Part shown: in pieces, positions 22,421-34,290 of the stretch | Position numbering within the stretch: position 1 is the stretch's first letter | Layout of the letters: each line of letters begins with the position of its first letter | Assembly: GCA_030533445.1 (NCBI GenBank) | Contig: CM060069.1 | Span: 33,032,337-33,096,336 of the forward strand | Direction of reading: 5' to 3' | From: Cyprinodon diabolis | Lineage: Eukaryota > Chordata > Actinopteri > Cyprinodontiformes > Cyprinodontidae | DNA length: 64,000 nucleotides | Translations under genes and position numbers: made by a program | Notes under the pieces: model-generated | Database searches by the model: none | What the model saw: only the letters and a program-made list of their open reading frames with translations | What the model was told of the DNA's origin: nothing

Positions 22421-25300
22421 AATCACTCACAAACACAAACAGGCACTAAAGTTCACAAATGATAACGCAGGCTCACATTTATACGCCTATATACTTATCA
22501 GAACATTTAAAGGGGACTTTAGAGAATTCATATTATCCTTTATAAGCACAAAAGTAAATCCTAGTGTTGCTAACCAAACAGTAAAGAGTTTTGATTTCTG
22601 AAAACATGTGCATTTCAGGGGCATGTGTGAGAACTTTTCTAATGCAAAATGTTGGATAAACTTCAAAAATGAACAAAAAACAACTCCATTTGAGTATTGT
22701 CTAGGCAACTGGATGTGAAGATTTCTAGAAGACATTTCGCATAGATGACTGAGAATCTTCACAGATATATTTAAGCATTGTTCTTTCTGACATGACAGCA
22801 TGAAATCCAGTTGTATTCACGGTGGCAGTTTTCACCTTGTGTCACACTAAATTGTAACTATAATACAGAAAAATAACATCATCATGAGCTATATATTTAG
22901 TTCTGCTGTACCACAGTGGGGTGGAAGTGGTTCCTGTCCATCAATAAAAGAGTAGAGTACTACAAAAGGAACAGCCTTCCATTTGTTGTCTTTTGCTTGT
23001 CTAGCCAGAAAACAATGAAACTGTGGAAATAGATTTAGGAGGAAAACCCAGACATTCCTCTCCTAATGACTCTCCGGCCTAATATGGGAAATCTTAAGGT
23101 GCTCTGAAGTCCTGAAGTAAAATAACATTTATCAAATATGGTTTGTTGCCTGGAAAATGTAGAAAAAGGAGTCTAATTTGAACTAGTCTGAGTAGATGAA
23201 TAAAGTGGGATTTATTGAGGACAAGGCCTGGCTTTCAAAGCTCCAAGCCCTCATCCTATCTCCAAGGCAGATCCTGGTATACCAGATGTGAAGGAGGCAG
23301 GGCAAAGGACTTGGAGCCTGGTTTAGAGTTGGCCGCTGCAGCCTGGCTAAGCTCAGCCCAAAAGTCAACAAGAAGCCACCTTCATATGAGCCACTAGCAG
23401 AAATAAAAAATTAGTTGGGGTGTTGATGACTTCTCTCTCGATTATCTTTTACACCCTGGACAAGGCGGTGGACCTTGCTGACAGGGGCCCACTCCTTGAG
23501 CAAAACGACTTCCAATGCTGCAAATGTCTCACAAGCTGTATCAGAACACCCATGCTTTCCACTTTTTGATTGCCTCTTCAAAACCCTTATAATTTGTGAT
23601 TCATAAAAAAAAGTGTTCAATGTTTTAGACTGTTCTATATCTTTTTGAGATTCTGTTCCTTCCATAAAAAGCTTTTTCATGTCCCTGAACTTCAATCCCC
23701 AGTGCTTGTAGTTATGTATTCCTTGTTCCCCTCCTTCACAAGATGCTTTAACATGTTGTGGGTTTCACGTTCTTAACGCGGAGAGACAGAATGAGTGAAG
23801 GATATGATATGTAGGTTGGGAATAGAGAGATGCACAAAGAGAAGGAAAGGATTGACTGAGCAAAAGAGTGAAAACAAGGAAGTAAGGAGCAGAATACTGG
23901 AAAAAAAAGTTGGTAGCTGAAGCAAAACAAAGAGTGAGAAGTAATGGGATATGACAGACGTTAGTATCAGCTCGAGCTTCACCCCAGAAGAACAAGGAAA
24001 TTCACTTCCTTTCTTTTGCTCTGTTTAAAGTGCTCACTCCGTTCTTTGCACACACACCTTACTCTGTGCAACTCTCAGCTACAGGCAGACCTGTAGACAA
24101 CCTTTGTACATATGAGAGCCAACTATTTCTTCTTACTTAACAGAGGAAAGGAGAGAAGATCCAGAGTAGAGGGAAAAGACAGTTATAAGGAAAGATTTGG
24201 GTTCAAGTCCCCTTGCTGGCAGGAATCTCATGCAGCTCAGCTGTACTTGAAAATAGCCAGGAATTTTGAAGAGCTCCAGAACTGTAGTTCTAATGTTTAA
24301 AACCTGAGGTATTAGACTTTAAAATAGGCATAGAGAGAAACTGCTTTTCCACAACAAATGTGTATTTCAAAACAACAAAACTAAAAAAAAGAAGAAAAAA
24401 AAGAAGAAGAAAACATTTGAGATGTTTACATTACTATTTCTCAAAAAACTGTACCTGTGTGCCTATTCTAATTTGCAAAATAGCTTAAGCTCAGTCCAGC
24501 TGGATGCATAGACTTTGCTACAGATTTGAAGTTCAATTCAATAACCTTTCCATTGTAGGCCTTACCCTAAGTTCAAAGTAAATTTCCTCGAGGAAGGTAA
24601 TACTGTGTAACCTACTCCTAAGTTGACAGAAGCCTCTAACAGGTTTACAGACAAGAATACCCAGTTTAGTTCCATGCAGTTTACAATCAAATCTGTCCAT
24701 CTTTTGTATTCCTGTTGATGATAACCAACCAAATGATGTTGAGAGAGACAATGCTTTTACCTTTAGGTTTTACTGTAGGGATGGGGTGTTCAGTGTGATT
24801 TGCACTGCCAGATGCAGAACACAAAAGAAATCCAGCGCATTTTTAAAGGGCTTTCTTACCATTCTTACCTTTTTTTCAATTTCCAAGGTGCCTGGTTCAA
24901 TTCTCAAATTCCCGTGTTGGAATCTTTTCTAACCAATGATGAGCCAACCACTAAATTAGGGGATTTTAAAGTGATTATTTAAAGCAAGGAATTGCCCATA
25001 AGTTCTTGTTTTAAGTTGAAGCTGTTGTTGTTTGTTCTGTCCTATACCTTTAAGAGCTGCTGGCTATGGCCCATCCCAATGGGGATGGATCCATTAGGCT
25101 AATGAATTGAGAGCAAAAACATAGAAAGAGAAAAGAAGTCAGGAAATGAAGATCATAGCAAAAAGTACAAAAAAAAAACAACTCACTATTTGAACAACCG
25201 AAGTAAGACAAGTATAGAAGGAAATAAGCAAACTTAATAAGAAAGAAAGTGTACAAGAAAATGTGCTTTTAGGAATGTAATGAAGTGAAAGGAGATAGAC
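22421..25300. other. Non-coding sequence, purine/pyrimidine-skewed patch
   Basis: A GA-rich patch lies at about 23770-23900. A minus-strand frame of 94 codons at 23411-23695 has protein-like composition but no domain that I recognise. A slightly GC-rich stretch at 23215-23400 could be an old repeat of unknown class. Confidence 0.4.
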
Positions 25301-25453
25301 AGAGCAAGATCTAGAGAAGACAGGAAGTGGCTATCTCTCTATCTGTTACATGGTGCTGTCCCTGGGTCTGTCAGTCAGTCAGGACAACAGGCGCACACAC
25401 ACGCTGTCCTGCTCTAACACACATGCCTGACTTTGCTGTATTTGTGTTTACAG

Positions 25454-25535
25454 ATGGCAAACCTTGTGACATCGTTATGCTGTGTAGTTCTGGCAGCAGT
25501 GGTGGTAGCCTATGCTCAGAGACGCAGCCAGCTAG
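25454..25535 (+). CDS. Candidate first coding exon: signal peptide of an unidentified secreted or membrane protein
   Basis: The exon starts at an ATG placed directly after a good splice acceptor ('tttgtgtttacag') with a plausible branch-point CTGAC about 23 bases upstream (A at 25430). It ends at an almost ideal donor, TAG|GTAAGT, at 25535/25536. The 27 codons read MANLVTSLCCVVLAAVVVAY then AQRRSQL, leaving phase 1. This is a textbook signal peptide: short polar start, 13-14 hydrophobic residues, then an A-Y-A cleavage motif before QRRSQ. The acceptor implies an upstream 5' UTR exon that I could not place. No later exon was recognised in the 38 kb to the right, so the gene would have a very long first intron. 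I do not recognise the gene. A chance frame with chance splice sites remains possible. Confidence 0.45.
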
Positions 25536-28500
25536 GTAAGTACGCATTTTATCTTCTTTACAACAGCAATCTACCAACCCATAGTCTCCGTCTCATTTTT
25601 TCTTTTTCAACAAGTAAACATGTTTTGTAATCAGATTTACTCTACTATGTTATCTACTTCTTTTTAACTAGGATATGTGTCTCTGTACGTATATTTCTTT
25701 GGGTGGCAGTTTTTTTTCATTAGTTTTCTTTATACTGTAGTTTCCAAACTTCTTGGATTCTCTTTTATTTTTTGAGTACAGCTGAAAATATGAATCTTCT
25801 TTTATATGATTGGGAAATAAAGGCCTATACATACATACATGGGATGAATAACAGTATCAGATTATACCAAATTTAAAAGTAAAAAAACCTAATTGTTTCT
25901 AAATTTTCATTACAAGTAATTTTAATAATAGTTTTTACAATCTCTCCATGTAATTAGGGTGAAACTGTTATATTCACCAGAAATTTTCCAAGCTGTATGA
26001 ATTATAGTCTAAAGTAAAACACTTTATATCCTCCTCCTTTGCTGCACACTGCCAGGCTGCTGTGTGAGGAAGAGAAATATTGATGTCTTGAAATATTTGG
26101 GATCCCAACTGTGTTGTCAGTCTGTTATTTGTGTTAGTATATAAAGATCAGAATACAAAAATTATTTTCCACTAATATAATTTTTATGTTGCACAGCCAC
26201 TACTAAATATAGTGGCCATTTATTATTTAGTGCTTCTGTGTCTCAAAACAACAACAAAATACTGCACAAGCGAGTCCCTAGGTGCACATTTTTTTTTCTA
26301 TCTACTTATATTTCCTTTTCCATTCATTATGAAGCTTAGAGTTTTAGTTCATGTCAGTCTACCAACCATATACATGTATATTGCCTTTGGTAAAGTCAAT
26401 AATTTGACTCTTTTTAGATGATTTGGCACCTATACACCACTCTGACTAGGATCAGGATGTTTTCAATCCGAGGCTGGGACAGATAAAGTGACGGGTTCTA
26501 CTCAGCTTAGCAGACAAGTCAGCCTGTCACTTGACTCTTACTCAAGACTTTCTTTGCCTTATAAACCTATGAGAATTGACTGTTAAAATCAGCTGACCCA
26601 AAGAAAGACCCTTAGGATCTCAATAAGTCCACAGTGACGCACATCGCTGTGTCACGAGACTCTAACACAAACACAAAGACACAGTATAAACTGTAACGGC
26701 AATGTGCATTTTGAACATTTTTTGAGAGCACAAAAATGGGTAAACAATGGAGAAGGGGAGTAAAATATAGAAACCAGCAGACTGAGAAAGCAAGCCAAAT
26801 CCGTAATTAATGTTGAAGGAGAAGGTTGCTGGGTATTGATGTGAGGGAAGCTGAGAAAAATACGAAATATTTTCCAATGTGAGCGAGGCATAAACACTGT
26901 CGGTTTTCCTTTTTTCTTTCCTTTTAGAAATTTAGTCACTTAACTTCATAATTAAAAGTACTGGGATTTTTTTCAGTATAATTTTAAACTGTATTTTTTA
27001 TTTCTTTAATTTTGAACTGTTAAGAAATAAGAAAATAACTAGTTAAAAGACGCAAGGGGAAGAGGAATTAGAAGGCTTTACATTATCCTCATTTATTGGA
27101 TTTGTATTGACTATAAAAATTATTGAATTAAGGAAATACCTTCCCAAACTAACACAGATCACTTGTTAAAAAACAGGTTATCTCATATTTATATTTACAT
27201 TTTTTACAACCCTGAACCAGTCTCTACCCTAGTAAAACCTGGCTTTCATTGTACCCCTTTGTTTTGGTTAAAACTACCCGCTCTCGGTTCCAAAGATATG
27301 CAATAGCCCAGTATGTGTTGCTTTATGCATCCATTTATCCAATTTATGATGTACAAACACATATTTACAGAATTAGTTTATGCAAAGGGTCTGATTTCTT
27401 ATCATGGTTTATTACCATGGAGAAGTGCTAATATAGTAAAATTGATATAAAAATCTGAATGTTTTTAGGTCATGGAAAAAGGAGGAACATTTTTGTTGGG
27501 CGAGGCTCCATCTGTAAGAAATCCACATTGAGAAAGGCACCCACTGTGAATACACATCTGTATGTCTGTGCAATGCAAAGGGAAGGAAGTTCAGACTAAT
27601 TATTGATAGCACTGCATCATAGAACAATGAATAAGATTATGGGACATGAAGTATCTGCAGAGAGACTGACATTAACAAAAACATTAGGTTTATAGAAGCA
27701 TATTTACAGAGAGCTTATTTTAAAACAGTTTTAAATGGTCAGAAAAATTAAATCTGCATCAAGATTTTAACTGCTAGAGACTAACACAACATATCCAGAC
27801 TTAACTACCAATAAGAGAAATTATTTCTTCAGCAGAAAAATCCCATAAGCCAGAATGAAATGCACCGGTCGGAATAAATAGAATACATACCAAATACCTA
27901 TTTTGCTTCTGTTAGAGATTTTTATGAGGAAAAAAAAACAGCAAAAGAATTCTGCATAGGAATCTGAGCGCCACAAGCTGCAGTCACTTAATAAACCCTC
28001 ACTTGAAACGAGGTGGAAAACAAAATAATAAAATCCAAAAAAAAAAAAAGAAAAAAAAAACTGATGTGGGATACGAAGTAAGGTCAATAAAATTTTAATT
28101 AAATATTTGGAGCACAAAAAATGACAGAGATATTTTTAAAGGGAATGGAAATGTGTTTTTCTAATCCGAAAGACAGAATGGGTGCTTTTCTTCACAATAC
28201 ATAAAACAAACAGGAAAATCTAATCATAAATGACATTGAACTACAGAGAGCTGATTCTTGATCACCATACAAGTGTAATTAAAATAAACTTTGATTTTTT
28301 TCTTGATGTTTTTGCAGATTAATGGAACAAATACCATAGAGCCTTTAGAGTACCATGTTGAGGTAATTTGCTGATGTTTACTTTTAAACCTAAAAAATTC
28401 TGCACTACCATATTTTACCTCAAACTAGAGAAGCTCACTGTGCTGCCATTGCTCTTTGAAATGTTGACAAATCAAACCTAATAAGGTTGTCAGATCTCCT

Positions 28501-28592
28501 ATTCAATATCTCTGTTGTCTTTATAGCTTGGTAAATGTTTCTGTCCCAGTTTGGGCAAAAATGTGCATTTGATTTACCTACAAACTTGAAAC
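25536..28592. other. AT-rich sequence, possibly intron, nothing recognised
   Basis: If the exon at 25454-25535 is real this begins its intron. Contains A-rich runs near 28038-28060. No domain-bearing frame or repeat end recognised. Confidence 0.4.
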
Positions 28593-28595
28593 TAA
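28593..28595. repeat. Left TAA target duplication of the Harbinger element
   Basis: TAA directly before the inverted repeat; repeated at 31382-31384. Three-base TWA duplications are typical of PIF/Harbinger. Confidence 0.75.
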
Positions 28596-28843
28596 GGGCC
28601 GGATTTATCAAGATCCAATTTTGCGTGCAGTAATTTGTGCTCGCAAACTGGAATTTTGCGTGAGGGGCTGAACCATGGTTTGCGGGTGATTTAACAAGAG
28701 TAATTGCGTAACTGGTGGCAGGTGCAAAACTGTTGGAGACGCCCTATTTAAATGATGGTTTTGCGTGTTTTGTGGTTTGCGGCAAAGTAGTTTGTAGTTT
28801 GTACAAACTAGTGCATTAAGAAATTTAAATCTTACAGTGACCC

Positions 28844-28847
<4 letters not shown>

Positions 28848-28889
<42 letters not shown>
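28848..28889. repeat. (TA)21 microsatellite at the Tc1 insertion point
   Basis: Alternating TA inside the Harbinger element directly left of the Tc1; a short TATATATA remnant continues on the right of the Tc1 at 30495-30502. Confidence 0.95.
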
Positions 28890-28890
<1 letters not shown>

Positions 28891-28892
<2 letters not shown>

Positions 28893-29090
28893 GTGGGGCA
28901 AAAAAGTATTTAGTCAGCCACCAATAGTGCAATTTCTCCCACTCAAAAAGATGAGAGAGGCTTGTAATTTTCATCATAGATATACCTCAACTATGAGAGA
29001 CAAAATGAGGAAAAAAAATCCAGAAAATCACATTGTCTGATTTTTAAAGAATTTATTTGCAAAATATGGTGGAAAATAAGTATTTGGTCA
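28891..29090 (+). repeat. Left terminal inverted repeat of Tc1 (about 200 bp)
   Basis: Matches the reverse complement of 30296-30494 with about seven differences, including one single-base indel in an A tract. Outer and inner ends both carry an 'aagtattt' motif, as expected for paired transposase-binding sites in long-repeat Tc1 elements. Confidence 0.88.
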
Positions 29091-29256
29091 GTTCCAAACA
29101 AGCAAGATTTCTGGCTCTCACAGACCTGTAACTTCTTCTGTAAGAGGCTCCTCTGTCCTCCACTCGTTACCTTCATTAATGGCACCTGTTTGAACCCGTT
29201 ATCAGTATAAAAGACACCTGTCCACAACCTCAAACAGTCACACTCTAAACTCCACC

Positions 29257-30279
29257 ATGGCCAAAACTAGAGAGCTGTCAAAGGACACCCGAAACAAAAT
29301 TATAGACCTGCACCAGGCTGGGAAGTCTGAATCTGCAATAGGTAAACAGCTTGGTGTGAAGAAATCAACTGTGGGATCAATTATTAGAAAATGGAAAACA
29401 TACAAGACCACTGATAATCTTCCTCGATCTGGGGCTCCACGCAAGATCTCACCCCGTGGGGTCAAAATGATCACAAGAACGGTGAGTAAAAATCCCAGAA
29501 CCACACGGGGGGACCTAGTGAATGACCTGCAGAGAGCTGGGACCAAAGTAACAAAGGCTACCATCAGTAACACACTACGCCGCCAGGGACTCAAATCCTG
29601 CAGTGCCAGACGTGTCCCCCTGCTTAAGCCAGTACATGTCAAGGCCCGTCTCAAGTTTGCTAGAGAGCATTTGGATGATCCAGACGATGACTGGGAGAAT
29701 ATAATATGGTCAGATGAAACCAAAATAGAACTTTTTGGTAAAAACTCTACTCGTCGTGTTTGGAGGACAGAGAATGCTGAGTTGCATCCAAAGAACACCA
29801 TACCTACAGTGAAGCATGGGGGTGGAAACATCATGCTTTGGGGCTGTTTTTCTGCTAAGGGACCAGGACGACTGATCCGTGTGAAGGAAAGAATGAATGG
29901 CGCCATGTATCTTCAAATTTTGAGTGAAAACCTCCTTCCATCAGCAAGGGCATTGAAGATGAAACGTGGCCGGGTCTTTCAGCATGACAATGATCCAGAA
30001 CACACCGCCCGGGTAACGAAGGAGTGGCTTCGTAAGAAGCATTTCAAGGTCCTGGAGTGGCCTGGCCAGTCTCCAGATCTCAACCCCATAGAAAATCTTT
30101 GGAGGGAGTTGAAAGTCTGTGTTGCCCAGCGAAAGCCCCAGAACATCACTGCTCTAGAGGAGATCTGCATGGAGGAATGGGCCAAAATACCAGCAACAGT
30201 GTGTGAAAACCTTGTGAAGACTTACAGAAAACGTTTGATCTCTGTCATTGCCAACAAAGGGTATATAACAAAGTATTGA
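29257..30279 (+). CDS. Tc1 transposase, intact DD34E
   Basis: A 340-codon open frame, the usual length for Tc1 transposases, which excise and insert the element at TA dinucleotides. Residues 1-110 form the paired-like DNA-binding region with two helix-turn-helix parts (around 8-48 and 67-112), joined by an SGAPRK segment (58-63) at the position of the GRPR-like motif. The catalytic domain has D153 ([11 protein letters not shown]), D244 ([11 protein letters not shown]) and E279 (NPIENLW). There are 34 residues between the second D and the E, so it is DD34E, with the glycine-rich [13 protein letters not shown] block at 187-199. The start codon is preceded by 'ctccaccatgg', a good Kozak context. 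No stops or frame breaks were seen. Several substitutions compared with active relatives are possible, so activity is unproven. Confidence 0.92.
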   Translation: MAKTRELSKDTRNKIIDLHQAGKSESAIGKQLGVKKSTVGSIIRKWKTYKTTDNLPRSGAPRKISPRGVKMITRTVSKNPRTTRGDLVNDLQRAGTKVTKATISNTLRRQGLKSCSARRVPLLKPVHVKARLKFAREHLDDPDDDWENIIWSDETKIELFGKNSTRRVWRTENAELHPKNTIPTVKHGGGNIMLWGCFSAKGPGRLIRVKERMNGAMYLQILSENLLPSARALKMKRGRVFQHDNDPEHTARVTKEWLRKKHFKVLEWPGQSPDLNPIENLWRELKVCVAQRKPQNITALEEICMEEWAKIPATVCENLVKTYRKRLISVIANKGYITKY

Positions 30280-30295
30280 GATGAACTTTTGTTAT

Positions 30296-30494
30296 TGACC
30301 AAATACTTATTTGCCACCATATTTTGCAAATAAATTCTTTAAAAATCAGACAATGTGATTTTCTGGATTTTTTTTCTCATTTTGTCTCTCATAGTTGAGG
30401 TATATCTATGATGAAAATTACCGGCCTCTCTCATCTTTTTAAGTGGGAGAACTTGCACTATTGGTGGCTGACTAAATACTTTTTTGCCCCACTG
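30296..30494 (-). repeat. Right terminal inverted repeat of Tc1 (about 200 bp)
   Basis: Reverse complement of 28891-29090 with few differences; ends in CACTG followed by TA. Confidence 0.88.
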
Positions 30495-30633
30495 TATATA
30501 TAAAGAAAAAACTTTGGCAACCTTTATTCCCTAAGCTGGCATGTGGCTGAATTTCTACTTCACTGCCGTAAAAAAAACAAAAAAAAACAGGTGTTTTGTA
30601 TTGGCCTGTAGAAAAATGCACATACCAAATGGC

Positions 30634-31053
30634 TCACAAGAAGTGATTGTGGATGAGATTACTGCGTGTACGCATCCCCGCAGCATTGGCATGTTGCTCC
30701 ACAGGCGCAGGGGGAGAACCCCGACCCCGTCGGACAGCACTTACGACAGCACTTTTGAAAAAACGAGGTAGGGAGATCCCAGCTCTCGCTGCAACCGTAA
30801 GCTGGAATGACCCGGATGCAAAAAAGTGCAATTTTGCAAGGAGTTTTGTGATATCTGGTGTTGCGTGGGTCCTCCTTGTGGCTGGCTCCAAATCCATTCG
30901 GAGTTCCCCCAACAGCTCCAAAATGGCAATGCTGGATAAACGATATGTTTTGATGATCGTTTCCTCGTTCATTCCAAAAATATTCACACAGAGTGAAAAA
31001 AATGCGTTCTCTGCGTCTCCTTGCTTCATTTCGATGTCTCCTTCTTGCGACAA
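30634..31053 (-). pseudogene. HARBI1-like Harbinger transposase fragment (N-terminal part)
   Basis: The 139-codon minus-strand frame carries the N-terminal HARBI1 signature: TYRLSSIAILELLGELRMDL, then an LEPATRRTHAT stretch, then LLAKLHFFASGSFQLTVAAR and AGISLPRFFKSAV. This is the helix-rich region before the catalytic core. The DDE core that should follow is missing: downstream text turns into unrelated sequence ending at a stop, consistent with internal deletion. Intact relatives are about 350 residues. The protein cannot be catalytic. Long frames on the opposite strand here are shadows. Confidence 0.8.
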
Positions 31054-31381
31054 TAACCGCTGCCATGTGTGTGCAATTACGCATACAGACCATTTGCACC
31101 TTCTTTTGATACCGTTAGCAAAATTGCTTTCAGGTTTAATAAATCACTTTGCGAGTGCTAAATTAATATATTTACATGTTCTCCTCCCACAAGACGCACT
31201 TTTGCGTGTAAACGCCCCATATTGCATATTCATTGCAGAAAAAGTACTAAATGGATAAGAGGCGCTATTTAGCCAAATCCTTTTAGCACGCTGTTGATAG
31301 ATCAGTTTGTACATTTTTTAGCGTGCGCAGTGAAATAGCTCACGTTTTTATATACACGCAAACCTTTGATAGATCCGGCCC

Positions 31382-31384
31382 TAA
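31382..31384. repeat. Right TAA target duplication of the Harbinger element
   Basis: Second TAA directly after the right inverted repeat. Confidence 0.75.
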
Positions 31385-34095
31385 GAAATTTGAGAATGGT
31401 CATCTCTTGTGAAGCGTTCCAATTGGCTGCATCTGGATCCTTGTAATGTTCAATGTTCATAAATGACAACTATGAACCCTTTTACATCCATAAGAATGAC
31501 AAAAAAACACCATATTTTAAAAAACATTTGACTCAGACACATGCCACTTTCTTTCCACCTAAATATACTCCTGCTCAACCCTTTCCACTCATCCCCACGT
31601 CTGTATACTAAGATTGAATGAAATGTTTAACTAAGAAGAGTGATTTGAAAATGCACAAATACCCATGTGTAATTCTGAGGTTTCTTAAGACAAAACTGAG
31701 CTTTATTTGTCCTGAAATGTTCCAAATTGTTAAAATAAGCCAACAATGCCCCCCTGCGGGTAAATGCCAGTGATCAAACACCTGCCTGCTCTAGACGATC
31801 AATGAGAAGAAAAAAAAGCTAGCAGTATGCCAATCAGCCAGACAAGCCTTGCGTCTTCCTCCCTTTATAAAAGTAAAAGAGAAGAACAAGCACAGTAACT
31901 GGACCAAAGCAGTCATCACAACAGCAACATGCGATTTAGAGTTAAATGAGAATATTCTAGTTACTGAGATACAAACTGATGTGTGCTTTTTATCGACCGT
32001 AAAAAAATTCACATTTATTTTTGCTCTTGCTACTTTTTGCATTTATAAATTAGTAAACTTCTTAAAAGATTCCTCTAATACTAATGAACAACTTTACATT
32101 AAAATTGGCCAGCTATGGGGAACAAGTTTGGATGATTGAAGGGCTCAATAAAGAAATTGTTCCTGGATGCTTTTGTTTCTTCTAGATAACATTTTTCCAA
32201 TAGCGATAGAGTCAATCATTTAAAGTCAATCATATTGAATGAGAACCTGAATATTGATACCAAGCTAGGAAGAGATAAACTATTTGGCTTTTTTTATCCC
32301 TGTAACTGAGATGTCTTATCTGCAAACACTAATTACAGTGAGAAAGATAACCATCTCATTTAGTTTTTATTGTAGTTCTTAACAGAATTGTACAAAACAT
32401 AGATAAAATCCATTTTCACAAACTTATGTTACTAACACTAGTTAGTCTGTGTATTGAGCATATTAATTATAATTTTTTTAACTTGAATTTAGGACTCCAT
32501 TAATTTAGTTTTATGTAATTTTCAGATCTAAGTTCCCTATATTTCTACTGAAAACGTTCTGTAAGAAGCAAAATTGAGTGGTGAAGAACCTCATTATGAG
32601 TTCTTTGTGCCTATTAACTCAACATTTCAGTTAATTTGATAATGTATACCTTTCACAAAACAAATACACACTGAGTTTTATATAGTTTTAGAACCTCTAG
32701 ACATGAGAGATGCAACAGTACACAGAAACCAAACATTAGATTAGTACCTTCATTTCGAGAGCCCTAGCGTCAAAATGATGTTTTATTGTGATTAAGATTA
32801 TGGATTTCAATAACGGCCAAAGATATGTAACAAAAATACTCATTATTCTTGATCAAATATTTCCTAAATTAAATTTGGATGATAAAATGTTTATAATAAC
32901 TGACATAAAAAATGTCAGTACCAGTTAGTTAGATGATTTAATTTGTTTTACCAGTTACGTTTGCAATTGGATTACTCCAAATTAATTTGTAAGGAAAATC
33001 GATACAGTCTTGTCGCTGTTGTAGAGTCCTGGCATGTAACATTTGTTTAATCAGATATTTAATCCATCATCACTGTCATTCACTCTGAACTATAAAATGA
33101 AATGAAACCAAATGGCATCGAAGACGATGAGGATTCTGTAAATTCTGCATGTTCTCCATTTTAGTCCTTTTTGTTTTGATGTTGCTAGTTTAGCCATCTT
33201 ATTTATTCCTGATATTCTTTTTGCTTTAGAATCCATTTCTTTTTCAGCAGTCTCTATGAAGAAAATGTGCTACTGTGGTGATGTCATGTTGTTTGCTTTA
33301 TGGACATGTTGTTTGTTGGCGACCATATCCTGACTTAGAGTTGGAAATTCTTACTTGTGATTCCCTTCGTCTTATTTTCCCTTTTAGGGTTTATTTGCAT
33401 TCATATCTCTCTCTTCAAACACTCACTGACATAACACTCCTGTCTCTTTCCGTGCACATCACCCACACATTTTATTTCCTTTAAATCCTTGCACTACTGT
33501 CTTGATTCCAATTCCTACTGTCTTATGCTCTAATCCAAGCAAGCAATCTAAGGAAGACTTACCACCCATTGCTTCATTTACTCTCTCCACAAATGGTTTG
33601 GTGTGCTACATTTCTACCTTTGTCCCAACTCTGAACTTCTTTTTTTCTACTAACAAAGGAGTAAATAGATAAAAGATGATATATTCAAGCAACCCACAGC
33701 CAGAGGAAAGAAGAGCAATTGAGAGACAGTAGGAAAGTATGAAACTAACATTCCTACTAACTCCATGGTATTACAGCTGTCATAGCTGTATTTTTCTAAG
33801 CGTTCAACACACACTAGTATGACTCGTCAACATCTCTGTGCAGACCTATTTATCCATTCCTGTGAATTGATGGTGTGAATGGTTTAAATCAAATTAATAC
33901 ATGCAATCTTGTAACCGACCCCTATCATGCGTGACAGCTTACTCTAATTTAATTTGTGCACGAAAGCTTATATAGACAGATGAAATTAGCATTGATATAT
34001 AACTCTTTATAAACAAGATGTCAAACAAAAAAAAAACATACACTGCCTTATCTGCTCTGATCTGTGTAAATACAGAATACACTTTCAGGTGATTT

Positions 34096-34098
<3 letters not shown>
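31385..34098. other. AT-rich sequence, nothing recognised
   Basis: No known domain, repeat end or RNA gene seen. Short frames at 31849-32139 and 33275-33484 are judged chance. Confidence 0.45.
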
Positions 34099-34146
<48 letters not shown>

Positions 34147-34184
34147 GTATATATATGGATAGATAGATAGATAGATAGATAGAT

Positions 34185-34275
<91 letters not shown>

Positions 34276-34290
34276 GAGAGAGAGAGATGT
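34099..34290. repeat. Compound (TA)n-(GATA)n-(TA)n-(GA)n microsatellite
   Basis: TA repeat 34099-34156 with one interruption, GATA units 34157-34185, a second TA repeat from about 34189 to 34271, then a short GA run. It produces long artefactual tyrosine/isoleucine-rich frames on the minus strand. Confidence 0.95.

Larger units (their letters stand above)
28891..30494 (+). mobile_element. Complete Tc1-like transposon
   Basis: This 1604 bp element has about 200 bp terminal inverted repeats starting 'cagtggggcaaaaaagtatt' and a single intact transposase gene. It sits in a (TA)n tract; TA follows the right end at 30495-30496, and the left TA appears as TG at 28889-28890, a one-base change. The two repeats differ at only a handful of positions by eye, which suggests a young insertion. 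It interrupts the Harbinger element around it. All parts needed for transposition (ends and transposase) look present. Confidence 0.93.
28596..31381 (-). mobile_element. PIF/Harbinger transposon, split by a Tc1 element
   Basis: The left end reads 'gggccggatttatcaa' and the right end reverse-complemented reads 'gggccggatctatcaa', an inverted repeat with one mismatch in 16. TAA flanks both ends. The interior encodes part of a HARBI1-like transposase on the minus strand (30634-31053). Without the Tc1 (28891-30494) and the (TA)n around it, about 1.15 kb remains, too short for both the transposase and Myb-like genes of an autonomous element, so it is an internally deleted, non-autonomous copy. Motifs such as 'ttgcgtg' recur in both subterminal regions. 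Confidence 0.85.

Noticed and set aside
23411..23695. 94-codon minus-strand frame with protein-like composition
   Set aside because: No known domain and no convincing splice sites; kept only as a note in the surrounding interval.
29238..29906. 222-codon minus-strand frame
   Set aside because: Antisense shadow of the Tc1 transposase.
30647..31258. 203-codon plus-strand frame
   Set aside because: It overlaps the HARBI1-like minus-strand fragment and the element's end; no domain in the plus-strand translation.
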